Of a DNA stretch of 64,000 bases, positions 1 through 7,796 are shown one piece after another. Positions within the stretch are counted from its first letter, which is position 1. Each line of letters begins with the position of its first letter. The DNA is from JBBTCX01 sp964494205. GTDB lineage: Bacteria; Planctomycetota; Phycisphaerae; UBA1845. A model generated the notes under the pieces. It saw only the letters and a program-made list of their open reading frames with translations, was not told the origin of the DNA and did not search any database. The stretch lies in assembly GCA_964494205.1 (NCBI GenBank), contig CAZBRD010000002.1:434001-498000 (forward strand), given 5' to 3'. The position numbers were made by a program, and so were the translations under genes.

Positions 1-951
1 TCGCCGGAACGAAACCCATTTGCAGACTTTGATCATGTGCATCATTTCTACATTGATTTTGATGGAAAAGTTGACAAGGTGACGGAGGTTCGAATTACAA
101 TCGTCTCCGGCGATGATTTGAAAATTGACGCGCTGGAGGGATTGCATCCGGCCATCAGCAGTCCGAATCATGCCGTAGAAATTCGCGCGTTCCGTTTGCG
201 GAATGACGATTCGAAACGATTCGCCTTGCGATTCAAGAATCTGAGTCCGCTGGTAACTGGCCAAGCGATCACTGGTTTCTCGCTGGAGCATGCTACCGAT
301 CCGCTGATTGATCAGACCGATCGCAAGGTAGAGGCGAGGGTCGCAGAAGGCCTGTTTGCGGCTACCGCCGAAACGACAGCCGGTCCCGACAACGGCGAAG
401 TCAGCCAACTGACGGAATATGCATGGGAAGGTGAGGGAGATGGACTACCTCCTGGCGATACCGCCTCTCACCAACGACACGACACCATCGATCTTGACAC
501 GTTGGATGCCGAGTTCATTGAAAACATTACTTTTCGCGTCACGTTTGCGGATGGGGAAGTCCTGAGTATCGATGGCGAAACACTGCTGGCTGAGGGCGCA
601 GCGGGCCAGTTGTTTGCCCTTTATGAATATCCACCATTCACGGTTTCAATTAACGAACCGCGACCAGCGTATTTTGCGGAGATGGCCAATGGGAATCTCG
701 TGCCGGAACCACCCTGCGAAGATTGCGTCACAGAGAATGAAAACGCGAATGAGAATGAAAATGACAACTCTGTGACAGACAACGAGAACGACAATGTCGA
801 AGTCGGGAACGACAACCAGATGAGCAATGACAACATGGACATGCCTTCTACGCCGGCGCCCTGCATGCCGGGTATGATCGGTCCGATGCTAACTCTCCTG
901 GCTGCGCTTAGTTTGATCAAGCTGGAGCGGCGAAGACCTGCCAGGCACTAA
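1..951 (+). CDS. Secreted/anchored protein, 5'-truncated by window edge
   Basis: The frame is open to base 1, so the true start lies outside the window; the GTG at 37 is probably internal. I do not recognise a catalytic domain. The visible part is an acidic, beta-rich extracellular-type sequence. It is followed by a low-complexity Asn/Glu/Asp linker (bases about 730-840, repeated NEN/NDN units), then a Cys-containing segment, a hydrophobic stretch (IGPMLTLLAALSL) and a final basic cluster (ERRR). A linker, one hydrophobic helix and an Arg cluster is the layout of C-terminal sorting tags of the PEP-CTERM/MYXO-CTERM type. The Cys just before the helix is closer to the MYXO-CTERM form. Surface display or anchoring is inferred; the function of the body is unknown. 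Confidence 0.7.
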   Translation, partial: SPERNPFADFDHVHHFYIDFDGKVDKVTEVRITIVSGDDLKIDALEGLHPAISSPNHAVEIRAFRLRNDDSKRFALRFKNLSPLVTGQAITGFSLEHATDPLIDQTDRKVEARVAEGLFAATAETTAGPDNGEVSQLTEYAWEGEGDGLPPGDTASHQRHDTIDLDTLDAEFIENITFRVTFADGEVLSIDGETLLAEGAAGQLFALYEYPPFTVSINEPRPAYFAEMANGNLVPEPPCEDCVTENENANENENDNSVTDNENDNVEVGNDNQMSNDNMDMPSTPAPCMPGMIGPMLTLLAALSLIKLERRRPARH

Positions 952-1129
952 TCGCAAAACCTCAACCACAGAATTATCCTAAATCAACCGGTGTCGTCGG
1001 GCTGAATGCACACGGCACCGGTTTATGCGTAGCCATCTGAAACTGCTGCTTTTTTCAGGTGCTTTTCGATCTGCCTCCAATCTGCTACCCTTAACCGCGA
1101 TACTTTTTTTCGTGAAAGGAGACACTGCC

Positions 1130-2173
1130 ATGATACTAATTCGAACAGGGCTTATTACGACGCTCTGTGTAGCGGGCCTCTTGTCCACCCATGTTCGTGG
1201 GGCGGATGAAGCGAAGTCCGATTCCAAAGGCAACAAGGAAACCCAGGGGGCGGCGGCCACAATCGGTGGCGCTCCGATCAGCATGAGTGAATTGGATGCC
1301 GTCGTTTTCCGGCAGAACTCAAAGCTTGCTTCGGAATTGTATTCTGCCCGTGTGAAAGCATTGGACGAGGTCTTGCTCGAGAAGGCGCTGGGCGAAGAAG
1401 CCAAAGCAAAATCGAAATCAACCAGCGCCTATGTTGAAGAGATGATGAAGACCAAAGCCAAACCAGTCGTGGATGCAGAAGTAGAAAAGTACTACAACGA
1501 CAACAAGAGTCGGTTCCCTAACAAAACGTTTGAGCAAGTCGCCGGTGAAATTCGCAAGTACATGGTGAGCGTCAACGAGTTCGAAGTGAAAAAGGAACTT
1601 ATCAAGGAACTGAAGGCGAAACACAATTTCAAGAACTTGCTCGAACCGACCCGAGTCAAGCTCGAAGTCGGCGCAAATGAACCGGCGAAGGGTCCCGCAA
1701 CCGCCAAGGTCACGATCGTCGAATACTCAGACTTCCAGTGCCCGTTCTGTTCAAAGGGGGCGACGACGATGAAGGAAATCGCTGCGGAATACAAAGACAA
1801 AGTTCGCATCGTGTTTCGCAATAACGCTCTTGCTATGCACCCGCGCGCTGCCCCTGCGGCTGAGGCTGCCCTCTGTGCTCATGAACAAGGCAAGTTCTGG
1901 GAAATGCACGACAAGTTTTTCGCCGACAAGAAGCTGAACGACGAGGACTTCAAGCAGGTTGCGACAGAAATCGGCTTGGACGTGGAGAAATTCAACGCGT
2001 GTTACGCTCAGGGTGCACACAAAGCCGTTGTCCAGGAACAAACCAACGGTACGAAAGACCTCGGAGTTTCAGGAGCTCCAGCGTTCTTCGTCAATGGTCG
2101 CTTGCTCTCTGGCGCACAGCCGATTGAGAAGTTCAAGGAAGTCATCGACGAGGAACTTGAGCGCAACAAGTAG
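1130..2173 (+). CDS. DsbA-family thiol oxidoreductase with SurA-like N-terminal region
   Basis: A 347-residue exported protein. The ATG at 1130 is preferred to upstream in-frame starts because it follows a good ribosome site (GAAAGGAG) and opens a signal peptide (MILIRTGLITTLCVAGLL). Residues about 40-165 form a helical charged region beginning IGGAPISMSELD, like the N-terminal part of SurA-type peptidyl-prolyl isomerases. Residues about 170-347 are a DsbA/Thioredoxin_4 domain with the active-site CPFC (Cys204, Cys207) and the cis-Pro region SGAPAFFVNGR. The likely role is periplasmic disulphide formation or isomerisation combined with substrate binding. The gene stands alone and is followed by a strong hairpin terminator. 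Confidence 0.85.
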   Translation: MILIRTGLITTLCVAGLLSTHVRGADEAKSDSKGNKETQGAAATIGGAPISMSELDAVVFRQNSKLASELYSARVKALDEVLLEKALGEEAKAKSKSTSAYVEEMMKTKAKPVVDAEVEKYYNDNKSRFPNKTFEQVAGEIRKYMVSVNEFEVKKELIKELKAKHNFKNLLEPTRVKLEVGANEPAKGPATAKVTIVEYSDFQCPFCSKGATTMKEIAAEYKDKVRIVFRNNALAMHPRAAPAAEAALCAHEQGKFWEMHDKFFADKKLNDEDFKQVATEIGLDVEKFNACYAQGAHKAVVQEQTNGTKDLGVSGAPAFFVNGRLLSGAQPIEKFKEVIDEELERNK

Positions 2174-2234
2174 TTGACGGTTAACAGTCACTGACTTGCG
2201 TCACGGACGCTAATCACTGACTTTCGGAAATGCT

Positions 2235-2274
2235 GACGCCGCGATGCGATCAATCGTATCGCGGCGTCTTTCTA
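2235..2274 (+). terminator. Rho-independent terminator of the DsbA-like gene
   Basis: An 11-bp perfect stem, GACGCCGCGAT (2235-2245) with ATCGCGGCGTC (2258-2268), is followed by TTTCT. It lies 62 nt after the stop codon. Confidence 0.75.
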
Positions 2275-2696
2275 TGTTGGAACCATCTTACTGCGACGAA
2301 GCAACGATCACTTTTCATTCGACCAATCCCATTAAATCGTGCCATTATCGTCTGTGAAGTGAGGTGAGATTCACAAGGTCACGGGGAACTATCGCCGTGC
2401 AGCACCACTTTACCAATCGCACGTACACGCCAAGTTTTCCTACCTTGTCAAGGGTGTGAGATTCAGCGTTTTTTCTCACTTTTTGATCCTCAGTTACAGG
2501 CAAAGCCAGTTTTTCTTGCGGTGCGGAACTCTTTGCCATAAGATGACTTGCGCACAATCGCGTTAATGTTCCATAGCTGTTAGGTATTGAGAATCAGCTT
2601 ACGTTTTATGCTGATTGGATTATGATTCTCGCCTCGTAACTGTACAGATTGTTGGCGAGCTCCAAGAAGGGCCTCCGCCCGAGAAAAGGATTAGCG
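2275..2696. other. Intergenic region upstream of the HU gene
   Basis: No convincing gene. A 70-codon minus-strand frame at 2345-2557 has no family resemblance and no ribosome site. Just before the HU gene there are two competing inverted repeats sharing a left arm: GAGAATCA (2590-2597) with TGATTCTC (2624-2631), and AATCAGC (2593-2599) with GCTGATT (2611-2617). A possible -10 (TATGAT, 2622-2627) falls in the same stretch, but no good -35 is placed in front of it. Confidence 0.4.
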
Positions 2697-3068
2697 ATGG
2701 CAACCATTACCAAAAAGGAAATCATTGACCGCATTGCAGATCGCGAAGGTTGCAAGCGGATCATTGCCAAGCGAGTCATTCAATCATTCCTCGATGAGAT
2801 CATTTCTGAACTCGCTTTGGGAAACCGGTTGGAGTTTAGGGATTTTGGCGTCTTTGAAACGCGTATGCGTGCGGCGAGACAGGCCCAGAACCCTAAGACA
2901 ATGGACAAAGTTCAAGTGCCTTCCAAACGAACCGTTAAGTTCAAAGTCGGTCGAGTAATGAAAGCGAAGTTGGACGAAGCGCCTGCGCTGGTTGATGCGG
3001 CCACCGGGTTGGCTGTCGGTCCATCGGGTAATAAATCGCGCGATGTTCGCGTTGGTGGAAAGAGCTAA
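2697..3068 (+). CDS. HU/IHF-family DNA-binding protein
   Basis: A 123-residue nucleoid protein. The start at 2697 (MATITKKE) follows AAAAGGA and fits the family N-terminus; an upstream in-frame start at 2649 would add 16 unrelated residues. The HU core spans residues about 1-90: N-terminal helices (KKEIIDRIADREG...), the saddle strand RLEFRDFGVFETR, the DNA-binding arm (RAARQAQNPKT...VQVPSKRTVKFKVG) and the end KAKLDE. The arm has NPKT where many HU proteins have NPRT. Roughly 30 extra residues follow (APALVDAATG...RVGGKS), a polar tail longer than in standard HU of about 90 residues. A role as dimeric DNA-bending architectural protein is well supported; HU versus IHF cannot be settled here. 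Confidence 0.93.
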   Translation: MATITKKEIIDRIADREGCKRIIAKRVIQSFLDEIISELALGNRLEFRDFGVFETRMRAARQAQNPKTMDKVQVPSKRTVKFKVGRVMKAKLDEAPALVDAATGLAVGPSGNKSRDVRVGGKS

Positions 3069-3146
3069 CGCCCAATTCGACTTTAGCGACGTTTGAGCCA
3101 AGTAGTCTTAAGTGCTAAGTGAGCAATTCCTCGGCGAATTTACCAC

Positions 3147-3869
3147 TCAACGTTTGAGTGCAAATCCAAGTAGAAAAATCGGTCTCAGAATGTTCCACCA
3201 GCCGATGATCGGTTTCATTTTGGTGTAGCCAAGGGCGCGCGGCGGGTAGGTCTTGGTACACGGCACTTCCTTGTGCTTGTAACCCAATTTCAAAGTTTGA
3301 AACAGCAGGTAAACCTCAAGTCCATAACCATCCAGCCAAGTCTGGTCGAGATGGAAGCGTGGATCGTTCAGCATTTCGAGCCGAATCGCGCGGAAACCGT
3401 TTGTCGTTTCCGAAAGTTGCTTGCCAACGAACAGACTCATCAACCAAGGGTGAATACGCGTTGCGATACGTCGATAGAGCGGCATATCACCGCCCAGGGA
3501 ACCGCCATCGACGAAACGCGAACCGATGACGAAGTCACATGACTGGTCGCAGATTGGATCGATCAGCGCCGGGATTTCATCAGGGTTATCTTTGTTATTG
3601 CCGGCCATGATAACCGCCACATCGAAGTTTTCGTTGCGAGCAATATTCAGGCCTTCGCGAAGACTCGCTCCTACTCCGCGGACGTCAGTGAACGAAAGCA
3701 CCTCTGCACCGAATCGTGCCGCGACCGGGGCCGTGGCGTCGGTGGAACCGTTGTCGATGACGAGTAGTTTGTCGACGAGGTTTCGATTCGTGCGCGAGAC
3801 GACGTGGCCGATCTTGGCTTCCTCGTTATACGCGGGAACCAGCGCGATGATCCTTTTTCCCTTGTACAA
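3147..3869 (-). CDS. GT2 glycosyltransferase (dolichol-phosphate-mannose-synthase-like)
   Basis: Family 2 glycosyltransferase, probably transferring a sugar from a nucleotide donor to a polyprenyl phosphate or glycan at the cytoplasmic face of the membrane. The N-terminal nucleotide-binding fold shows VPAYNEE and VIDNGSTD. The position where relatives carry a DxD-type motif reads VIMAGNNKDNPDEIP, a variant. A hydrophobic C-terminal stretch (WWNILRPIFLLGFALK) may touch the membrane. An ATG at 3935 would overlap the preceding acetyltransferase by 61 nt. I prefer the TTG at 3869, five nt after that gene's stop, with GAGG eight nt upstream; it gives 240 residues and the usual short N-terminus. 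It is last in a three-gene minus-strand cluster. Confidence 0.82.
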   Translation of the reverse strand: MYKGKRIIALVPAYNEEAKIGHVVSRTNRNLVDKLLVIDNGSTDATAPVAARFGAEVLSFTDVRGVGASLREGLNIARNENFDVAVIMAGNNKDNPDEIPALIDPICDQSCDFVIGSRFVDGGSLGGDMPLYRRIATRIHPWLMSLFVGKQLSETTNGFRAIRLEMLNDPRFHLDQTWLDGYGLEVYLLFQTLKLGYKHKEVPCTKTYPPRALGYTKMKPIIGWWNILRPIFLLGFALKR

Positions 3870-3874
3870 GCAAG

Positions 3875-4474
3875 TTACCTCGTGAGTGATTTTGTAACGA
3901 CTCGCGTTGGTTTCGACGGTCTGCAGATCGGGCATTCGCCGTCAGCCAGAGGGGAGCCGCAGTCACAGACGCGACCAATGGCCTGTGCAGGTTGTCCCAC
4001 GACTAGTGCGTGATCGGGCACGTCGCGGGTTACAAGCGCACCTGCACCGATACTGGCGTATTCACCGATCGTGATGCCACACATGATGATGGCACCCGCT
4101 CCGATTGACGCACCACGGCAAACTCGCGTCGGCACCAACCACGTTTCCGTCTTTGTATACCGATCTTTCGCAGGCGGGCTCATGCGACTTCGCGGATAGC
4201 GATCATTGGTGAATATCACCCCCGGGCCCACAAAGACTTCGTCCTCGATGGTAACGCCGTTCCATACCATGACTTGGTTCTTAATGACGACGCCGCTACC
4301 GATTCGTGCTCCGCCTTCAAGGAAGGCGTGATCGCCGATGTTGCAGTTCTCGCCTATGACCGCACCGTCCAGGACGTGGGCGAACGCCCATACCCTGGTG
4401 CCGCGTCCAACCTGCGACGATTCGCAGATGGCCGAAGGGTGGATGAATACGGTTGACTCTGATTTGCTGGACAT
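3875..4474 (-). CDS. Hexapeptide-repeat acetyltransferase (WbpD/WlbB-like)
   Basis: Left-handed beta-helix acyltransferase of 199 residues, rich in [IV]G-x4 repeats (VGRGTRVWAFAHV, IGENCNIGDHAFL, IGAGAIIMCGITIGEYASIGAGALVTRDVP). The order resembles WbpD/WlbB enzymes that N-acetylate a UDP-2-acetamido-3-amino sugar using acetyl-CoA. The C-terminus adds a small Cys cluster (CDCGSPLADGECPIC) that could bind a metal. It lies directly after a Gfo/Idh/MocA dehydrogenase, as WbpD/WlbB often does beside WbpB/WlbA, which supports a role in making a diacetamido sugar for a surface glycan. The start is ATG 4474; a TTG at 4486 touching the upstream stop is the alternative. Exact substrate is inferred. 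Confidence 0.83.
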   Translation of the reverse strand: MSSKSESTVFIHPSAICESSQVGRGTRVWAFAHVLDGAVIGENCNIGDHAFLEGGARIGSGVVIKNQVMVWNGVTIEDEVFVGPGVIFTNDRYPRSRMSPPAKDRYTKTETWLVPTRVCRGASIGAGAIIMCGITIGEYASIGAGALVTRDVPDHALVVGQPAQAIGRVCDCGSPLADGECPICRPSKPTRVVTKSLTR

Positions 4475-4486
4475 CGTTGTACTCAA

Positions 4487-5620
4487 TCAATGGTCAGATA
4501 AGGGAAGCATGTGTGCGTCGACTTTGACAAAAGGACGACGTTCGCCCATCAAGAGCGAATGCGATAGCTCTCGTGCAGAGATAATGGAATCGCCTGCGAC
4601 CGATTGAAGGCGACCATCGCCCTGAAGCGAAGTCATGGCTGCTTCGAGGGCTTCGACAACGCGCAGACCTTCGCGCGCGTCAGGGCCTTTCGGTTCGGCT
4701 GTTTGAATCCAGTCGCGAAACGCGGTGGCCTGGGCCACGAGCGGCTCGGTTCGACGAATCGCGGGCAAGTGGACGTCGGCGCTGCGCAGTAAGTATTGAA
4801 ACTCGCCGAACGAATTGTAGTAGGGTGGCTCCGCGAGGCCTTTGTCGTAGATGCGCAACGTATCGGACGGGTCGACATCGTCCCAATGGGCCATCTTCTT
4901 TTCGCCTACGACGGTGATCGTTCGGATTTTCCGAGGGTTCAGCCAGCTCACGTGAATGTGGCCGATGGTGCCAGTCGGATACTTCAGCGTGGCGAAGCAG
5001 ACATCTTCAATCTCCCGTTGCGTGATGCAGCGGCCATGTGCTGAGATTTCGAGTGGTGCCGCTCCAAGCAGGTAGTTGAAGATGCTGATGTCGTGAGTGC
5101 CGAGGTCGTACAGCGCGTTCACATCGCCGCGAATCGGGCCGAGGTTGGTGCGCACGGCGTCGAGATATTGGATTTTGCCGAGCTCGCCGTTGGCGATGAG
5201 TTCGCGGAGCTTGATGATGCCGCTGTTGAAGACGAAAACGTAGCCGACCATGAGCACGAGACCTGTTTCGTCGGCGAGGCGAACCAGTTCGTGCGCTTCC
5301 TCGCTGGTTGTGCACATCGGTTTTTCGACGAGAACGTGCTTGCCTGCTTGCAGTGCTTCGCGGCAAATCGTGGCGTGTGTCTTCGTGGGCGTTGCGACTA
5401 CGACCGCTTGTACAAATGGGTCGCGCAGCAGATCTCGGTAATCATTCGTGGTTTTGATCGTCGGGAATCGCTGACGAATGCGCTCCAAACGATCGCCGTT
5501 CAGGTCAGCACATCCGACGACGTTGACGCCCTCCATCTCGGAAAAGACGCGTATATGGTTCGGGCCCCAGTGGCCGCAGCCAATGACTCCAATTCCCAGT
5601 TCGTTCGGATTGTTCCGCAT
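4487..5620 (-). CDS. Gfo/Idh/MocA-family sugar dehydrogenase (WbpB/WlbA-like)
   Basis: A 377-residue NAD(P)-dependent oxidoreductase. The Rossmann domain starts with GVIGCGHWGPNH, and the family EKP motif is present (HVLVEKPMCTTSEEAH), followed by the alpha/beta substrate domain with GDVNALYDLGTHDISIF. WbpB/WlbA enzymes oxidise C3 of UDP-N-acetylglucosaminuronic acid ahead of amination and acetylation, and the adjacent WbpD/WlbB-like gene supports that assignment. The aminotransferase (WbpE type) and UDP-sugar 6-dehydrogenase (WbpA type) needed for the full pathway are not in this window. The ATG at 5620 has GGAG eleven nt upstream. First gene of the three-gene minus-strand cluster, divergent from the membrane glycosyltransferase. 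Confidence 0.83.
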   Translation of the reverse strand: MRNNPNELGIGVIGCGHWGPNHIRVFSEMEGVNVVGCADLNGDRLERIRQRFPTIKTTNDYRDLLRDPFVQAVVVATPTKTHATICREALQAGKHVLVEKPMCTTSEEAHELVRLADETGLVLMVGYVFVFNSGIIKLRELIANGELGKIQYLDAVRTNLGPIRGDVNALYDLGTHDISIFNYLLGAAPLEISAHGRCITQREIEDVCFATLKYPTGTIGHIHVSWLNPRKIRTITVVGEKKMAHWDDVDPSDTLRIYDKGLAEPPYYNSFGEFQYLLRSADVHLPAIRRTEPLVAQATAFRDWIQTAEPKGPDAREGLRVVEALEAAMTSLQGDGRLQSVAGDSIISARELSHSLLMGERRPFVKVDAHMLPLSDH

Positions 5621-5819
5621 GTCTGAATAACTCCGGCGGCGCGATATCGGCGTATTTGGACGTACTATCGGAACTGTTCAGGAGTCGCAGAAGCTCGTCG
5701 TGCTCAAAAGTACATTGACCGCCGGCCGTGGCCGATAACCTGTTGTGGAGTCGAAGACGGCTGTTATCGGGCGGCCAACGCCATTCGCGAAGCATGCGCC
5801 GGAAGTGCGCTCGGACGAA

Positions 5820-7376
5820 ATGACGCGGAGCGGCGAAACAGAATCGACCGTCAAGCGTGATCTGTCGCGACTCGGCCTTCTGATGCTGGTGGCCGTGTGC
5901 GCGGCGGTCGTGCGACTGGCAAATCTTGGATATGCAAGTCTGCCGCATGATGAAGCGTTTCGCGCCAACTGGTGGTTCGCAACAGACCCGACCAGAATGC
6001 GGCGATTTCCGCCTCTGCAGTGGGTGTTGGGTTGGTCCACACAACATATCTTCGGGCAAAGCGAATTCGTGCTGCGATTGCCCTACGCCATCGCTGGTGT
6101 CGGCTGCGTTGTGCTCTTGTATTGGGTCGTGCGACACCGGCTGGGAACTGGAGCCGGCTTGTGGGTCGCGTTTCTTGCGGCTGGCCACCCCGTGCTTGTC
6201 GAAGCGTCTCGGCAGGCCAAGGTCTTCAGTCTAGAAACTCTGATCGTGCCATCAATCATTCTGGTGGCGGTGCGAGCGTGCAAGCAGGCGACCACGGGCC
6301 GAGTGATTTCATTTCTTCTCCTGGGACTTCTGGGCTTCGGACTAACGCTTACGAGCTCGATGGCGATTGGCGTGTGCATTCCTTTTGTCGTATTGGCGTG
6401 GGCACGGACCGATCCGTTCGATCGCGCAGGCAAGTTCGTGATGTTCAGCTCGCTGATCCTTCTCGCCGCTGCTGGAGCCTTCTGGTTCTGGTGGTTGTCT
6501 GATTTCGCGACGCGAGATTTGTGCGTCAGTTACTATGCCACGGAAGAGCAGACGTGGCCGGTTGCATACAATGCGTCGACGTTGGCGTTCTGGGTGATCG
6601 ACTCGTGCTACGGAGCATTGCAATACGTGACCGGAATGTCACACACATGGCCGCCGCTGAATTGGTCGATTGCGACGCTATTTACGCTGTCGATTTGTGC
6701 AGCCATTCCCGTGCTGTGGCGATCGTTTCGACTTCATCTGATTTTCTTTGGAATCATGTTGGCGGTGACGATTTTTGCGGGCGCGATCCGCCAGTGGCCG
6801 TTCGGAAACATTCGACACACGACGTTCCTCATTCCGTTTGTCGTGTTGGCTGGCGGCGTCGGGATGTGGGAATTAACACGACATCTAGGTCGCTCGCCGG
6901 CGCGAGTGATGCTGTTGGCGTTTTGTGTAGCGCTGCCATACGTCCGCGCGGTTAAGGCATCCGTCGTTTCTCCACCGACGCCGGAACATGTACGACCCTT
7001 GTTCGAGTACGTCGAGCACTACGCAGCGGCCGATGACGCGATGTTTGTTTATTATCCGGTAGACGAGGCCTTCTGGTACTACTGGCGAGGAAAATCGATG
7101 CCTGCCTTAGTCCAACCGAGAGAGGACCGCGGAAAACCGGACGTGTTCGAGGCGAGGTTCGAACAATGGATGTCACAACACAAACGAGTCTGGTTTGTTT
7201 TCGCACATGACTGGGGCGGAGAGAAGAAGGCGTGGACCGAAATTCTCCGCAGAAAATACTTCGAACTGGACAGGTTTGAGATCGGCGATTCGGCGGTCTA
7301 TTTGTTTGGCAAGACGACGGAGTCCGAGCCGATTCTGCGAATCAAAGATCCCTATTTTCAGCGGATGGTTCGATAA
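5820..7376 (+). CDS. Membrane glycosyltransferase (ArnT/PMT-like, GT-C fold)
   Basis: Polytopic inner-membrane protein of about 518 residues with ten or more hydrophobic segments, followed by a soluble C-terminal part (VSPPTPEHVRPLFEYV...). The first external loop carries a DE pair (SLPHDEAFRANWWF), placed as the catalytic acidic residue is in GT-C enzymes such as ArnT and PMT-type mannosyltransferases, which use polyprenyl-phosphate sugars. The next loop has PPLQWVLGW. The neighbouring DPM-like GT2 could supply such a lipid-linked donor; this is an inference from proximity. ATG 5820 leaves a short cytoplasmic start before the first helix; GTG 5745 would add 25 residues. No clear ribosome site supports either. 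Confidence 0.75.
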   Translation: MTRSGETESTVKRDLSRLGLLMLVAVCAAVVRLANLGYASLPHDEAFRANWWFATDPTRMRRFPPLQWVLGWSTQHIFGQSEFVLRLPYAIAGVGCVVLLYWVVRHRLGTGAGLWVAFLAAGHPVLVEASRQAKVFSLETLIVPSIILVAVRACKQATTGRVISFLLLGLLGFGLTLTSSMAIGVCIPFVVLAWARTDPFDRAGKFVMFSSLILLAAAGAFWFWWLSDFATRDLCVSYYATEEQTWPVAYNASTLAFWVIDSCYGALQYVTGMSHTWPPLNWSIATLFTLSICAAIPVLWRSFRLHLIFFGIMLAVTIFAGAIRQWPFGNIRHTTFLIPFVVLAGGVGMWELTRHLGRSPARVMLLAFCVALPYVRAVKASVVSPPTPEHVRPLFEYVEHYAAADDAMFVYYPVDEAFWYYWRGKSMPALVQPREDRGKPDVFEARFEQWMSQHKRVWFVFAHDWGGEKKAWTEILRRKYFELDRFEIGDSAVYLFGKTTESEPILRIKDPYFQRMVR

Positions 7377-7547
7377 AAAGCTTTACCTCGATTGCGTTTC
7401 GTCATTTCTTTTGCGTTCACTTGATGACGCGTTGGCGGTTGGTTAAGCTAACCGTCCCGATGCAGGCAGGGCTGAGTCTGGGTCTCTGACGCGGGTTCGC
7501 ACGGAGCATCGGTGATCGATTGAGGGCCGTGGTCCTCGCGATGCTTT

Positions 7548-7621
7548 GGCGGCGTACCCAAGTGGCCTAAGGGGACGGATTGCAAATCCGTTATTCGTGG
7601 GTTCAAATCCCACCGCCGCCT
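7548..7621 (+). tRNA. tRNA-Cys (GCA)
   Basis: Complete cloverleaf. Acceptor GGCGGCG (7548-7554) pairs with CGCCGCC (7614-7620), with discriminator T at 7621, the U73 identity base of tRNA-Cys. The anticodon stem is ACGGA/TCCGT around loop TTGCAAA with anticodon GCA at 7582-7584. The T-arm is GTGGG-TTCAAAT-CCCAC. CCA is not encoded. Confidence 0.97.
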
Positions 7622-7796
7622 GTCCCTCCCAATCAGGCCATTCCTGTTCATGAAAAACGAAAGCGCCACGAGTTCTGACGCCAATCTTGACATCAAGTGT
7701 TTTCGGAATGCGGGGCTGTTGATACGATTCCCTCAGTCGTTTTCTTGTTCTTGTCGGGCCAACCATGCAATGTTTCTAATCTGGAGAACTTTGACC

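Noticed and set aside
2345..2557. A 70-codon minus-strand gene
   Set aside because: No ribosome site, no recognisable composition or family, and it lies in the HU upstream region.
7443..7766. Minus-strand frame across tRNA-Cys
   Set aside because: It is an antisense reading of the tRNA (NPRITDLQSVPLGHLG), a known annotation artefact; there is no integrase or att repeat at this tRNA.
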